Counted from the first letter of the stretch, positions 53,459 through 63,429 are shown. The stretch is DNA of 64,000 nt from Niameybacter massiliensis (GCF_001282685.1 NZ_LN875035.1:3228411-3292410); one strand, 5' to 3'. Notes: generated by a model not told the origin, from the letters alone. Translations and numbers: made by a program.

Positions 53459-55549
53459 ATGAAAAATGTAACAGAACTTTTTGGAAGTATGGTATTCAAT
53501 GACCATGTAATGCGTGAGCGACTTCCAAAGTCTACCTATAAAGCTTTAAAAAATTGTATCAATCAAGGTATTAGCTTAGATTTATCTATTGCCAATATTG
53601 TCGCTAACGCTATGAAAGATTGGGCTATCGAAAAAGGTGCTACACACTTTACACACTGGTTCCAACCTATGACAGGTATCACTGCTGAAAAACATGATAG
53701 TTTTATTTCACCTACTTCAGATGGTTCTATTATCATGGAGTTCTCTGGTAAAGAACTGATTAAAGGTGAGCCCGATGCCTCAAGTTTCCCATCAGGTGGT
53801 TTAAGAGCTACTTTCGAAGCACGTGGTTATACAGCTTGGGATCCTACTTCATTTGCCTTTATCAAAGATAATACACTATGTATTCCTACTGCTTTTTGCT
53901 CATATGGCGGAGAAGCGCTTGATAAAAAAACACCTCTTCTTCGTTCTATGTCAGCACTTAATAAAGAAGCCATTCGTATTCTTAAACTTTTTGGTCATGA
54001 AGATGTAGAAAAAGTGCTTACTACAGTAGGTCCAGAACAAGAATACTTCCTCGTTGATAAAGACCTTTTTGCAAAACGTAAAGATCTTATTTTCTGTGGA
54101 CGTACTCTATTTGGTGCTAAGCCTCCAAAAGGTCAAGAATTAGATGATCACTACTTTGGTACGATCAAACCAAAAGTTGCTGCATTTATGGAAGAACTAG
54201 ATGAAGAGCTTTGGAAATTAGGTATTTTAGCAAAAACTGAGCATAATGAAGTTGCACCTGGTCAACATGAACTTGCTCCTATCTTCACAACTTCTAATAT
54301 CTCTACCGATCACAATCAGCTTACAATGGAAATCATGCAAAAAGTTGCAAAACGTCATGGTCTTGTTTGCCTTCTTCATGAAAAACCATTTGCAGGTGTA
54401 AACGGTAGTGGTAAACACAACAACTGGTCTTTAAGTACAGATACGGGTATCAATCTTCTTGAACCTGGCAAATCACCTGAAGAAAATGCCCAGTTCCTTC
54501 TCTTCTTAGCAGCTGTTGTTAAAGCTGTAGATGAGTACCAAGACCTTCTTCGCCTTTCCGTAGCAAGTGCTGGTAACGATCATAGACTTGGTGCAAATGA
54601 AGCACCTCCTGCTATCGTTTCTATGTTCTTAGGTGAAGAGCTTACTGCTATTTTAGAATCCATTGAAAAAGATAGTAGCTATGACAAAAAAGCTGCTGCT
54701 TATATGGAAATTGGTGTAGACGTTCTACCTCGTTTCAAGAAGGATACCACTGACCGTAACCGTACTTCACCATTTGCTTTTACTGGTAACAAGTTTGAAT
54801 TCCGTATGCTTGGTTCAGCGCTTTCTATCTCTGGCCCTAACGTTATTCTTAATACAATTGTTGCCGAAGCGTTATCTTGTTTTGCTGACCAACTTGAAAG
54901 TTGCGATAACTTCCAAGCTACTATTCAATCTATCATCAAATCAACACTTCAAGAACACAAACGTATTATCTTCAATGGTAACAACTATGCGGATGCATGG
55001 GTTAAAGAAGCTGAGCATCGTGGTTTACTCAACCTTAAGTCTACTCCAGATGCACTTCCTTATTTCATTGCTCCTAAAAACATTGAGCTCTTTACAAAAC
55101 ATAAGATTTTCACAGAGTCAGAAATTTACTCTCGTTACGAAATCTTATTAGAAGGCTATTCTAAAGTGCTTCATATCGAATCACTTACTATGATAGAGAT
55201 GGTTAAGAAAGATATTATTCCTGCTGTAGTAAGCTATGTTGATCATCTTACTCAAGCTGCACTACACAAACGTGCACTTCTATCTACAACATGTTCATGT
55301 GACTTAGAAGAGGGACTTATCAATGAACTTTCTTCTTTATCTGGATGCCTTTACAAAAAGCTCAATGCTTTAGATGAATGCTTAATTTCATCAACTTTTG
55401 CTAATGAGCAAGAAAAAGCTAACTACTACAAAGATTCTGTTTTCCCAGCTATGCAAGAATTACGTGCTGTAGCTGATGAAATCGAAACCTTAGTAGGACG
55501 CACCTACTGGCCATACCCAACTTATGGCGATTTATTATTCAGTCTTTAA
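53459..55549 (+). CDS. glnN: glutamine synthetase, type III
   Basis: A 696-residue GSIII enzyme, a second and unrelated-length glutamine synthetase in the locus. GSIII proteins are about 700 residues and hexameric/dodecameric. Hallmarks: [88 protein letters not shown] and [25 protein letters not shown] precedes the ATG. It lies 92 bases after asnA on the same strand, without a terminator between, so the two are probably cotranscribed. Type III enzymes are typical of Bacteroides, cyanobacteria and Clostridia, and are often induced when ammonia is scarce. Confidence 0.96.
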   Translation: MKNVTELFGSMVFNDHVMRERLPKSTYKALKNCINQGISLDLSIANIVANAMKDWAIEKGATHFTHWFQPMTGITAEKHDSFISPTSDGSIIMEFSGKELIKGEPDASSFPSGGLRATFEARGYTAWDPTSFAFIKDNTLCIPTAFCSYGGEALDKKTPLLRSMSALNKEAIRILKLFGHEDVEKVLTTVGPEQEYFLVDKDLFAKRKDLIFCGRTLFGAKPPKGQELDDHYFGTIKPKVAAFMEELDEELWKLGILAKTEHNEVAPGQHELAPIFTTSNISTDHNQLTMEIMQKVAKRHGLVCLLHEKPFAGVNGSGKHNNWSLSTDTGINLLEPGKSPEENAQFLLFLAAVVKAVDEYQDLLRLSVASAGNDHRLGANEAPPAIVSMFLGEELTAILESIEKDSSYDKKAAAYMEIGVDVLPRFKKDTTDRNRTSPFAFTGNKFEFRMLGSALSISGPNVILNTIVAEALSCFADQLESCDNFQATIQSIIKSTLQEHKRIIFNGNNYADAWVKEAEHRGLLNLKSTPDALPYFIAPKNIELFTKHKIFTESEIYSRYEILLEGYSKVLHIESLTMIEMVKKDIIPAVVSYVDHLTQAALHKRALLSTTCSCDLEEGLINELSSLSGCLYKKLNALDECLISSTFANEQEKANYYKDSVFPAMQELRAVADEIETLVGRTYWPYPTYGDLLFSL

Positions 55550-55646
55550 TAGTAATAATTTAGCAGTCTAATCATTTTACTTTTTGTATTTTTTGTTTTA
55601 CTTTTTTTGTATATCACTTAACTTAATTAACAATTTCAAAAATAAA

Positions 55647-55690
55647 GGAGTGACGGAACTACCCCACTAGTTCTATCACTCCTCTATTTT
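55647..55690. terminator. bidirectional terminator between glnN and the haem/iron transport operon
   Basis: GGAGTGA-C-GGAACTA pairs with TAGTTCT-A-TCACTCC (55647-55682). TCTATTTTTATTT follows on the plus strand and a T-rich tail (from AAATAAA) on the minus strand. Confidence 0.85.
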
Positions 55691-55703
55691 TATTTATAAA
55701 CTC

Positions 55704-56465
55704 TTAATAAGGAAGTAAATAAATCTTATCTCCTGCCTCATGTAACTTACCTTGAATCTGATAAACTTCTTCTATAAGCTTTTCATTAATAACCTGCTTT
55801 GGCTCTCCTATTTGTACAACCTTACCTTGATGCATAACAATAATATGATCACTAAAGTTAATGGCTTGGTTTAAATCATGAAGTACCATGACAATTGTCA
55901 TTTGATAACGGGTATTCAACATTTGCACCAGCTCCAACAATTGAATCTGATAGTACATATCTAAATAGGAAGTTGGCTCGTCTAAAAAGAGTACATCAGG
56001 TTGTTGGCAAAGTGCCATAGCCAGCCATACACGTTGTCTTTGACCACCGGATAAGGCATCTACCTCTTTATCTTGTATATCGATTAACTGCGTACATTCT
56101 AGTGCCCACTGTATAACCTCTTCTGCTTTTTCATCTTTTTCTTTCCAAAGGTTTTGATACGGCATACGTCCTTGTGACACCAGTTCTCTAACAGTCATAT
56201 GAACCTTCTCTTCATTATGCTGATGTAAAACAGATACATGCTGTGCAAATTCCTTTTGTTTAATATGTTGGACACATCTATCACCGAGATAAACCTCACC
56301 TTTTTGAGGTGCATAAGCTTTAGTTAATAAACCTAATAGAGTAGATTTCCCACACCCGTTAGGTCCTATAATCGTTGTTATTTTGCCTCTTGGAATTTCT
56401 ACATTTAATCCATTAAATAGACTATGTGTTTGGCTGTATGTAAAGTGAATGTTTTTAGCCTTCAT
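55704..56465 (-). CDS. iron/haem ABC transporter ATPase (FecE/FhuC type)
   Basis: A 253-residue ATPase for uptake of iron complexes. Walker A is GPNGCGKSTLL near residue 34, signature ALSGGQRQRVWLAMAL near 138, Walker B VLFLDEPTSYLDMYYQ near 158 and the switch His in MVLHDLNQA. The start MKAKNIHFTYSQTHSLFNGLNVEIPRGKITTI is family-typical. It begins one base after the permease stop. It is the last gene of the operon that makes the surface haem-capture proteins. Confidence 0.93.
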   Translation of the reverse strand: MKAKNIHFTYSQTHSLFNGLNVEIPRGKITTIIGPNGCGKSTLLGLLTKAYAPQKGEVYLGDRCVQHIKQKEFAQHVSVLHQHNEEKVHMTVRELVSQGRMPYQNLWKEKDEKAEEVIQWALECTQLIDIQDKEVDALSGGQRQRVWLAMALCQQPDVLFLDEPTSYLDMYYQIQLLELVQMLNTRYQMTIVMVLHDLNQAINFSDHIIVMHQGKVVQIGEPKQVINEKLIEEVYQIQGKLHEAGDKIYLLPY

Positions 56466-56466
56466 A

Positions 56467-57441
56467 TTAAGATGCCCTCCTTCTTAGCATATATAAAAAG
56501 AATGGTGCACCTATCAGTGACATCATAATACTAATAGGGATCTCAAAAGGATAAATGAGTACGCGACCTAATAAATCTGCACCTAATAGCAACGTTCCTC
56601 CAAGTAATGCTGAAAATGGAATCAGCTGTTTATGGTTATGTCCTATAATAATGCGACTTAAATGAGGTACAACCAACCCAACGAAGCTAATGACACCTAC
56701 TTCTACTGTTGGAATAATAGCCAGTAATACTGCAACAAGACATATAAAAATCCTATCTTTATTTACTTGCATCCCTAAGCTTCTTGCATTACGTTCTCCT
56801 AGTGCCAATGTATTACACTTCTTATATAAAATAAAGCTTAGGGCTAAACCTATCGTTCCATATAAAACAATAAATCTAACAGAGTCCCATCCCTTACCTA
56901 GGCTTTGTGCCTGACTGATCAAACTCCCTCCTATACTTGAAGAGGTCATATAGGAAATCACTTCTCCAAGTGCTCCAAAGAGGGCATTGATAGCGATCCC
57001 TGCTAGAATAATTCTTTGGGGTTTAAAACCATTTTCCCATGCAAAAGCATACACCAATGCACATGCTAATACACCACCTAGAAGACCTGCAATGGGTGAT
57101 GATACAACCAACCCTGGGGCTATTGCTAACATCAATGTATTCATGCAGGTAGCCCCTGCTGATATCCCTATAATTCCTGGATCTGCCAAAGGATTACGCA
57201 TAACGGCTTGTAACAGTACACCTGCTACAGACAACATGCCACCTGTAAAGAGAGCAATAAATATACGTGGTAATCTTACAGCCTTAATAATCTCTATTTC
57301 ACTACTGCCACCATGTATAAGCCCTACTACAATTTCCTTTAAGCTAAGGTCAATGGAACCGACACGCATACATAGAAGTGCTAGTACTAATGCTCCCATT
57401 ATTGTTACAATAAACTTTGTTTTAATATACTTCTTATTCAT
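56467..57441 (-). CDS. iron/haem ABC transporter permease (FecCD family)
   Basis: A 324-residue permease of the BtuC/FecCD type with about ten helices. Seen motifs: RLPRIFIALFTGGMLSVAGVLLQAVMRNPLADPGIIGISAGA (about 54-95), which is the family's best-conserved segment, and VGVISFVGLVVPHLSRIIIGHNHKQLIPFSALLGG near residue 245. It forms the membrane channel for the ligand delivered by the lipoprotein encoded 11 bases upstream. IsdF-like by context; the ligand is not shown by the permease itself. Confidence 0.93.
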   Translation of the reverse strand: MNKKYIKTKFIVTIMGALVLALLCMRVGSIDLSLKEIVVGLIHGGSSEIEIIKAVRLPRIFIALFTGGMLSVAGVLLQAVMRNPLADPGIIGISAGATCMNTLMLAIAPGLVVSSPIAGLLGGVLACALVYAFAWENGFKPQRIILAGIAINALFGALGEVISYMTSSSIGGSLISQAQSLGKGWDSVRFIVLYGTIGLALSFILYKKCNTLALGERNARSLGMQVNKDRIFICLVAVLLAIIPTVEVGVISFVGLVVPHLSRIIIGHNHKQLIPFSALLGGTLLLGADLLGRVLIYPFEIPISIMMSLIGAPFFLYMLRRRAS

Positions 57442-57452
57442 TCTTGTTGTCT

Positions 57453-58352
57453 CTATTCATACAAAATTTTCGCTAATACCTTTAGTGCATCTGCTGTTTC
57501 TAAACTAGCACTTACATTAAAAAGGCTATCATCCAAATCATAAACTGCGCCTTCTTGTACGGCTTTAAATTGCTTCCATAATGGATTCTCATTAAATTCT
57601 TTTGCAAACATCTCTAATACTTCTTCTTTCATTCCATGTGTCATGCGTAAGATGATATCTGGTTCTGATGTTAATAATGCTTCTAAATTCACATTAGCAA
57701 ATGCCATACTAGCATCTGGAACAACATTAATCCCACCTAACATTTCAACCATTTGCCCTACAAAAGATGTGCCTGTTGCTGCTAAGTAATTTCCTGGGAA
57801 TCCAAATAATACAAGTACTTTAGGTGATTCTTTTCCTGCTACACTTGCGATCGTAGCATTAATTTCTGTTCTAAAATCTTCAATCAGCTTGGTAGCTTCT
57901 TCTTCTTTTTCAAAAAGCTTACCTATTTCTTCTATAGATTGTTCAAGGGTATCTATATTATCTAGATTTAAGAAGGTCCCTTCTACACCGATTTGCTGAA
58001 GTTTTGGCTCTATGGTGGATTTTAACGTTGTAACACCAAGTACATGTGTAGGTTTTAACATGGCAATACGTTCTAAGTCTGGTGACATAGGTAACCCTAC
58101 TTCTTCTACCCCTTTAGCATTTTCATGTAAGTTATATTGCGTCTTTGGTACACCAACCATTCCTATCCCTAATTCACCTAGAATATCTACAAGAGATACA
58201 GAAAGTGCAATAATACGATTTTCATGTTCTATTTTTTGTTCTTCTTTTGGTACTTCATTTACAATCACTTCTTGCTTACTGCATCCACTTACTCCTAGAA
58301 CACCTATCAGTGCTACAGCTACCAATTTACCTATGTATTTTAATTTTTTCAC
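57453..58352 (-). CDS. haem/iron-binding lipoprotein (IsdE-like)
   Basis: A 299-residue class III solute-binding protein. The signal peptide ends in the lipobox VSGC (C24). The PeriplasmicBP fold shows RIIALSVSLVDILGELGIGMVGVP, VEEVGLPMSPDLERIAMLKPTHVLG and EPDIILRMTHGMKEEVLEMF. The Met in GLPMSPD and the His in MTHGM fall where the Met and His haem ligands of Staphylococcus IsdE lie, which together with the NEAT proteins upstream argues for haem. The start codon is GTG at 58352, nine bases after AGGAGA. It should take haem from the surface proteins and deliver it to the FecCD permease. Confidence 0.88.
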   Translation of the reverse strand: MKKLKYIGKLVAVALIGVLGVSGCSKQEVIVNEVPKEEQKIEHENRIIALSVSLVDILGELGIGMVGVPKTQYNLHENAKGVEEVGLPMSPDLERIAMLKPTHVLGVTTLKSTIEPKLQQIGVEGTFLNLDNIDTLEQSIEEIGKLFEKEEEATKLIEDFRTEINATIASVAGKESPKVLVLFGFPGNYLAATGTSFVGQMVEMLGGINVVPDASMAFANVNLEALLTSEPDIILRMTHGMKEEVLEMFAKEFNENPLWKQFKAVQEGAVYDLDDSLFNVSASLETADALKVLAKILYE

Positions 58353-58370
58353 TTTCTACTTTCTCCTATA

Positions 58371-59381
58371 TTATTTTCTTTTGAAGAAATAGATGGAACT
58401 TACTCCTGCGGCTAATACCACAATAACTATAACAAGAATTGTCATATGTTTATTTGTTTGCTCTACCTCTACAGATTGTGACTCCGTTTCCTTTGTCTCT
58501 TCTATCTCACTTGTCGCTAAGGCATCCTCTTCATTCAACGTCTCTGCTACTATTTCTTCTAGTTTACCTTTATCTTTATCTGCTTCTATTTCACTCTCTT
58601 TTGGCTCATGTTCTTCTAATTTATCTTCTTTTAATTCGTCCTCTTTTAATTTATCTACTTTTGATTCATCCTCTACCTGAGAGGCTTCATTTATTTGCTT
58701 TACTGGAACAACTGGTTTTTCCATTTTCTCTGGTTCAGCAGCTTTATTAGTAGATTCAGCTTGCTTAACTGGTTCTGGTTTTGATGTTTCTGATTTTGTT
58801 CCTTCCACTTTTGTAGATTCTGTTTGAGTCGATTCTGGCTTAGTTACCTGTGTTTTATTTCCCTCTGTTTGACTTACTTCTGATTGCATAGGTTGTTCTG
58901 CTTCCTTTACTACTTCTTTTTCAATAAGCTTTAAACTTCCTTTATCAAAAGTTAATTCATAAGATACCTCTGTACTCATAGGAATAACATATAAACCTAT
59001 TGTTACTTTTGTATCTACAGAAGGAATAGGGAATTGTATCTTTTTGATATTTGTTGCTGAGTCATTTGAAACTAATTCATAACTAACAGATTTAGAATTA
59101 ATTGTAACTTTAAAATCTCCCATAAACTGAGTATTATTAAATCCAACCGTTACAAAAAGGCCATCAGAACTCATTTTGAGTTCTGATTCCTCTTCAGTAT
59201 ATGACCTAGCCATACCTTGGCCTATTTGACTCTCATGATAAATTTGATTTTTGATCGTATATGTTCCATTTTCTAACTTGCTAGAGGCGTAAACTTGCCC
59301 ACCTAATCCACCACCTCCTACAACTACTACCATAAGGAGTACCATCAGAAGTTGTTTTACTTGATTCCATCGGTATTTCAT
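58371..59381 (-). CDS. membrane-anchored NEAT-like haem-binding protein
   Basis: A 336-residue surface protein: signal peptide (about 1-32, ending VYASS), one NEAT-like domain (about 37-148), a 160-residue linker made almost only of Glu, Lys, Thr, Ser and Pro, and a C-terminal membrane helix (313-332, HMTILVIVIVVLAAGVSSIYFF) with KRK at the end. There is no LPxTG sorting signal, so the helix itself is the anchor. The NEAT-like domain has YHESQIGQGMARSYTEEES in the helix region and YVIPMSTEVSYELTFD at the end: the first Tyr of the usual YxxxY is absent, and Met57 and Met135 lie where ligands are expected. It would relay haem from the large protein to the IsdE-like lipoprotein. Gap to the lipoprotein gene: 18 bases. 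Confidence 0.85.
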   Translation of the reverse strand: MKYRWNQVKQLLMVLLMVVVVGGGGLGGQVYASSKLENGTYTIKNQIYHESQIGQGMARSYTEEESELKMSSDGLFVTVGFNNTQFMGDFKVTINSKSVSYELVSNDSATNIKKIQFPIPSVDTKVTIGLYVIPMSTEVSYELTFDKGSLKLIEKEVVKEAEQPMQSEVSQTEGNKTQVTKPESTQTESTKVEGTKSETSKPEPVKQAESTNKAAEPEKMEKPVVPVKQINEASQVEDESKVDKLKEDELKEDKLEEHEPKESEIEADKDKGKLEEIVAETLNEEDALATSEIEETKETESQSVEVEQTNKHMTILVIVIVVLAAGVSSIYFFKRK

Positions 59382-59403
59382 TTATGTGTACCTACTCTTT
59401 CTA

Positions 59404-62400
59404 TTACTCTATAGCTTTTAGAATATCCTCATAAGCCCAATGACTTTCACTAAGATCCTTAAAGGTATTTTCTTTTTCTTCTAACTCTACTTGATCATGC
59501 CCCATAACTTTATTGATAACTTTTACGACTTGTGCTCTTGTTAAGTTTTTTTCTGGTTTAAATTCTCCATCGTCATATCCGTTGATATAACCAGCCTCAG
59601 TTGCTGCAATAATGTAGTTTTTGTAAATAGAATCTTCAATGTCTTTAAAAGGTAATGCCTCTACTTCTTCTACATTTAATCTTGTAATTTGTGCAATAAT
59701 CTTAACAAATTCTCCTCTTGTAATAGCCGCATTTGGATTAAATAAAGTAGCCTTTTCTTCACCGATTAAACCAAGTTGTTCAAATAAGGTAATCTCCTCT
59801 TTTGCCCACATATCAATATCTTCATACTGACTTCTATATTCACTGTCTCTAAGTGTCTTTTGATCAATTACAATTCTAAGTTCTGGAGCCATATCTCCCA
59901 TAGGTGCAATGCCTGTTTTTAAAGTGATTGGATCTTTTAAGCTATCTGTTTTTATTACAACATAAGCTTTCTTAAGATCTGCTGATTTTTCTACTACTAA
60001 TGGCTCATAGCTTTTTCCTACTTGTTGCCAAACACCTGTAATAATGTTAGTAAATCCAAGTCCTTCATTCTCAATTTCTAAATGAACTTCATAAGATTGG
60101 CCTACTTTTTCAATCATAATATCATCTGTTTTAAAGAATTGTTTTGCCATAGATGCTTCATTTTTATCCTTATGTAGAACATCTATAGATGCTGTTTGAT
60201 AATCTTTTTCTGGTGCATCAATAAATTTAGCTAACATAGCAATCGTTTCTGCTTTTGTCACTTTTTCATTCGGTCTAAATGTATGATCTTCATACCCTTT
60301 TATGTAACGAATGTTTTGCGCATCCTCTTTAATCTCAAATCCAAGTTTGACCTCTACCTTAAGTCCTGAAATAACAAAAACATTTGAACTTATTTCTTCT
60401 TGATTAAATGTAATACCTATTTGAACTTTTTGTTCTTTATCTTTTGCTTCTATTTCATCATAAGTAAAACTTACTTGTGTTCCTTCCATTTTGAAGTCTT
60501 TCAATGTTAAAAGGGTTCCTTCTTTACTACCATCTAGGTATACACGTCCAATAAAGTCATTTGCTGTTAAACTTTTATCTTCCGCAGTAAGTGTTATGGT
60601 CACTTTTCCATTTTCTGCTACCACACTTTGTATAGCTGTTTTTTCATTGGCTACAAGACTTGTATCAATTTGTCCTGCCCCTGGTTTAATACTACTTTCT
60701 ACAAGACGAAGACGTAAAACTGGTTTCATTGGTAGCATTGGTGCAATACCACATCTGAGATACACAATATCATCAATAAATTCAAACTCTACTTCTGTTG
60801 TAATATAACGTTTTTGTGCATCATCAAGATGTGATAAGTGAAGACTTTGATAGTTTCCACCTACTTTTTGTTCTAAAGATGTTATGACATCTTTCATGCC
60901 CATTCCATCTTTTTTCACTTGAATGGTTAAATAAGGTTTGCCATTTACTATAGCTAACGGTAAATTCGTTTGAGTAAAGAATTGTGCTGCCATAGATGTC
61001 TCGTTATTGGTTTCATGAAGAACTTCAATATCTACAGAATAGTCTCCATCTACTAAGCCTTCTATTACACCTTGTGACTTTTCTTGAATCACAACTTCTT
61101 CCAATGAGGATTTTACATTATTATTTGCTTGATCTCTTGCCCCTACTGAGTAAGTCCCTGGCTTAAGTCCTTCAAATGTAGGCTCAGCTTGCCAATTTGC
61201 TCCACCATCTATTGTGTATTCATATGCTCCACTTCCCCCTTGAACTTGAAGCGTAATCGTTCCATCTTCTGCTCCAAAAGCAGTTTCATGAGTCGCAGTA
61301 TAATTCATTTTTAAACTTTGAGTTACTTCCCCTATTTCTGCTTTAAGCTTTTGTATGGTTTCATCTGTTAAACGAATACGTAACACATGGGCCATTTGTC
61401 CCATTGGGGTCATATAGTGACATTTTACATAAGCCGCTTCTTCTACATTTTCTAAATTAATTTTTCCTATTACATATCTAATACTTTCATCGTCTAAGTG
61501 TTCTAGTGGAACATTTACAAATTCTTCGCCTACTTTTTGTTCTATCACTTTAATAGCATCAGTCTGTCCCATTCCATCTTTTTTGATGTTTAGTGCCAGT
61601 ATCACTTGCTTTTCTTCTACAACCATCTCTATTGCTTCTTGATCAAAAAATGCTGCTGCCATTGAAGGTTTATTTGCAGTTTCATGTAATACATCAATAT
61701 CAACAGTATAAGTACCTTTTGGTAACACTAAATTGCCTTTTGCCTCTATTGTCACTTCTTGATAAACAGTCTCCAGATCTGTCTTATCTATATCTTTAAC
61801 ACCTACTTTATAATTACCAGGTGCTAGGTTTTCAAATGTAGACTCTGTACTCCATGTTGTTCCACCATCTATTGTGTACTCGTAATTTCCACTTCCACCT
61901 GCTGCTTCGATAATAATTTTCCCATCATTAGCTTTATAAGCTGTTTCATTAGTAGGCGTAACTGTCACTTCTAAGCCTTCTGGCTTTGTCAAACCTAATA
62001 ATGGTTTAAAGTATTCAATACTTTCTGCTGAAAGTTGAATTCTTAATGCTGGTTGCATAGAAGCAAATGGTAATTCTAATTTACACTGCATATATGTATC
62101 TTCTTGAATATCTTCAAGCATTACTTCTGTTGTAATATATCTTATCTCATCGTTATCTAAGTAATTGACTTCAAGTGGTTCGTATACACCATCTCTAAGA
62201 ATATTGAACCCTTTAACAACATTTTTAAATCCTAGCCCATCTTTATCTATTTTTAAAGTGAGATAGACTTTACCATTTCTAATCTTTGCTGGTACCACAC
62301 CTTTTTCAAAGAAGTCTGCTGCCATTGAATTTTCATCTTTTGTTTCATGTAAAACATTGATACTTGCTGTATGTGTTGCACTAGACACAATATCTACCCA

Positions 62401-63312
62401 TGGGTCTACCAAGTTTTCTCGCGCTTGAATTGTAATATCTTGATAAATAACTTCAGCATCTAAATTTGTTCTATCTTTAGCACCTACTTTATAAATACCT
62501 GGCTCAAGATTTTCAAATGTAGACTCTTCGTTCCAATTTTCTCCTCCATCTATTGTGTACTCATATTTTCCACTTCCACCTACTACTTGAATAGCAATTC
62601 TGCCATCTTCAGCTTTATATATGGTTTCATCAACATGTGTAACTGTCATTTTTAAAGGGTCAATTCTTTCTTGATCTAATAATTCTTTAAAATATTTTTT
62701 GCTCTCCTCTGTTAGCTGAATTCTTAATTTAGGCTGCATAGAACCCATAAATGGTATTTCTAACTTACACTGTATATATGTATCCTCTTCAATATCTTCA
62801 AGTATAACTTCTGTTGTTATGTATCTTATCTTGTTATCCTCTAAATAGTCTAGTTCCAATGCCTGACATCCATTTTCATTACATAGATTGAGCCCCTTAA
62901 TAACGTTGCTAAAAAATGTACTGTCTTTATAAACTTTTAAAGTAAGGTGTACTTTACCATTTTCAATTCTTGCTGGTATATTACTTTTCTCAAAATATGA
63001 AGCTGACATGGAACTTTTATTTTGTGTTTCATGTAAGATATTGATACTCGCCTTATGAGTTACACTAGAGACAATGCTTTCCCATGGGTCTTGTGCTACT
63101 GGTTGTATATCTAATGCTGCACTTGTGGTCTTTTGTGCAACCTCAAGTGCTGAACCTGTTGTTGTACTGATTTGATCATTGTCTGTATAAAGTGTCTCAT
63201 GTTGTATTTTATTTTCGTTCGCAAGTACTGTTACACTTTGACTTATTGTCCCTGTTATTACTGTACAGCACAATGCCATATTCGCTAATTTATATCTCAA
63301 TGATTTTGCCAT
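59404..63312 (-). CDS. giant SLH-anchored surface protein with five NEAT-like haem-binding domains
   Basis: A 1302-residue secreted protein, the first gene of the haem/iron operon. Order: signal peptide (1-31); NEAT-like domains at about 85-200, 313-427, 534-648, 757-870 and 1037-1149; three SprB-like repeats between the first four (222-297, 446-524, 668-744; GGSGxYEYTIDGGxxW); a different beta domain (about 880-990); and S-layer homology motifs at 996-1033, 1163-1210 and 1220-1272, with a partial one at the very end (1283-1302). The SLH motifs bind secondary cell-wall polymer. The fifth NEAT-like domain is inserted between SLH 1 and SLH 2. Every NEAT-like domain has LHxxxxxxSM in its helix and MxPxLR-like sequence (M192, M419, M640, M862, M1141) in place of YxxxY. 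A long ribosome spacing (TAAGGAG, 11 bases) precedes the ATG. Confidence 0.88.
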   Translation of the reverse strand: MAKSLRYKLANMALCCTVITGTISQSVTVLANENKIQHETLYTDNDQISTTTGSALEVAQKTTSAALDIQPVAQDPWESIVSSVTHKASINILHETQNKSSMSASYFEKSNIPARIENGKVHLTLKVYKDSTFFSNVIKGLNLCNENGCQALELDYLEDNKIRYITTEVILEDIEEDTYIQCKLEIPFMGSMQPKLRIQLTEESKKYFKELLDQERIDPLKMTVTHVDETIYKAEDGRIAIQVVGGSGKYEYTIDGGENWNEESTFENLEPGIYKVGAKDRTNLDAEVIYQDITIQARENLVDPWVDIVSSATHTASINVLHETKDENSMAADFFEKGVVPAKIRNGKVYLTLKIDKDGLGFKNVVKGFNILRDGVYEPLEVNYLDNDEIRYITTEVMLEDIQEDTYMQCKLELPFASMQPALRIQLSAESIEYFKPLLGLTKPEGLEVTVTPTNETAYKANDGKIIIEAAGGSGNYEYTIDGGTTWSTESTFENLAPGNYKVGVKDIDKTDLETVYQEVTIEAKGNLVLPKGTYTVDIDVLHETANKPSMAAAFFDQEAIEMVVEEKQVILALNIKKDGMGQTDAIKVIEQKVGEEFVNVPLEHLDDESIRYVIGKINLENVEEAAYVKCHYMTPMGQMAHVLRIRLTDETIQKLKAEIGEVTQSLKMNYTATHETAFGAEDGTITLQVQGGSGAYEYTIDGGANWQAEPTFEGLKPGTYSVGARDQANNNVKSSLEEVVIQEKSQGVIEGLVDGDYSVDIEVLHETNNETSMAAQFFTQTNLPLAIVNGKPYLTIQVKKDGMGMKDVITSLEQKVGGNYQSLHLSHLDDAQKRYITTEVEFEFIDDIVYLRCGIAPMLPMKPVLRLRLVESSIKPGAGQIDTSLVANEKTAIQSVVAENGKVTITLTAEDKSLTANDFIGRVYLDGSKEGTLLTLKDFKMEGTQVSFTYDEIEAKDKEQKVQIGITFNQEEISSNVFVISGLKVEVKLGFEIKEDAQNIRYIKGYEDHTFRPNEKVTKAETIAMLAKFIDAPEKDYQTASIDVLHKDKNEASMAKQFFKTDDIMIEKVGQSYEVHLEIENEGLGFTNIITGVWQQVGKSYEPLVVEKSADLKKAYVVIKTDSLKDPITLKTGIAPMGDMAPELRIVIDQKTLRDSEYRSQYEDIDMWAKEEITLFEQLGLIGEEKATLFNPNAAITRGEFVKIIAQITRLNVEEVEALPFKDIEDSIYKNYIIAATEAGYINGYDDGEFKPEKNLTRAQVVKVINKVMGHDQVELEEKENTFKDLSESHWAYEDILKAIE
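59866..63060 (-). repeat. five NEAT-like and three SprB-like coding repeats
   Basis: NEAT-like units at 62713-63060, 62032-62376, 61369-61713, 60703-61044 and 59866-60204; SprB-like units at 62422-62649, 61741-61977 and 61081-61311. The first four NEAT-like units alternate with the SprB-like ones, so the ancestral unit that multiplied was probably the pair. The first two NEAT units are the most alike; the fifth is the most diverged. Confidence 0.85.
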
Positions 63313-63362
63313 TATTATTCCAACTCCTTATTTGTTAATTTTCTGTAATCTGAACTTCACAA

Positions 63363-63392
63363 ACTATAGCATCTAATTTTTTGTGATGTCAA
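63363..63392 (-). promoter_or_regulatory. promoter of the haem/iron operon
   Basis: TTGACA at 63392-63387 and TATAGT at 63368-63363 are 18 bases apart, about 50 bases upstream of the large surface protein's start codon. Confidence 0.8.
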
Positions 63393-63429
63393 TCCACTCA
63401 GACAGAGTTGGTATTCATAGATACATAAT

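Noticed and set aside
58393-58750. Long Ser/Leu-rich frames opposite the Glu/Lys/Thr linker of the NEAT-like protein
   Set aside because: They are antisense translations of a low-complexity linker, with no ribosome sites.
59866-63060. Regularly spaced repeats that might be read as a repeat array or CRISPR
   Set aside because: They are protein-coding domain repeats of 230-350 bases inside one gene, not short direct repeats with spacers.
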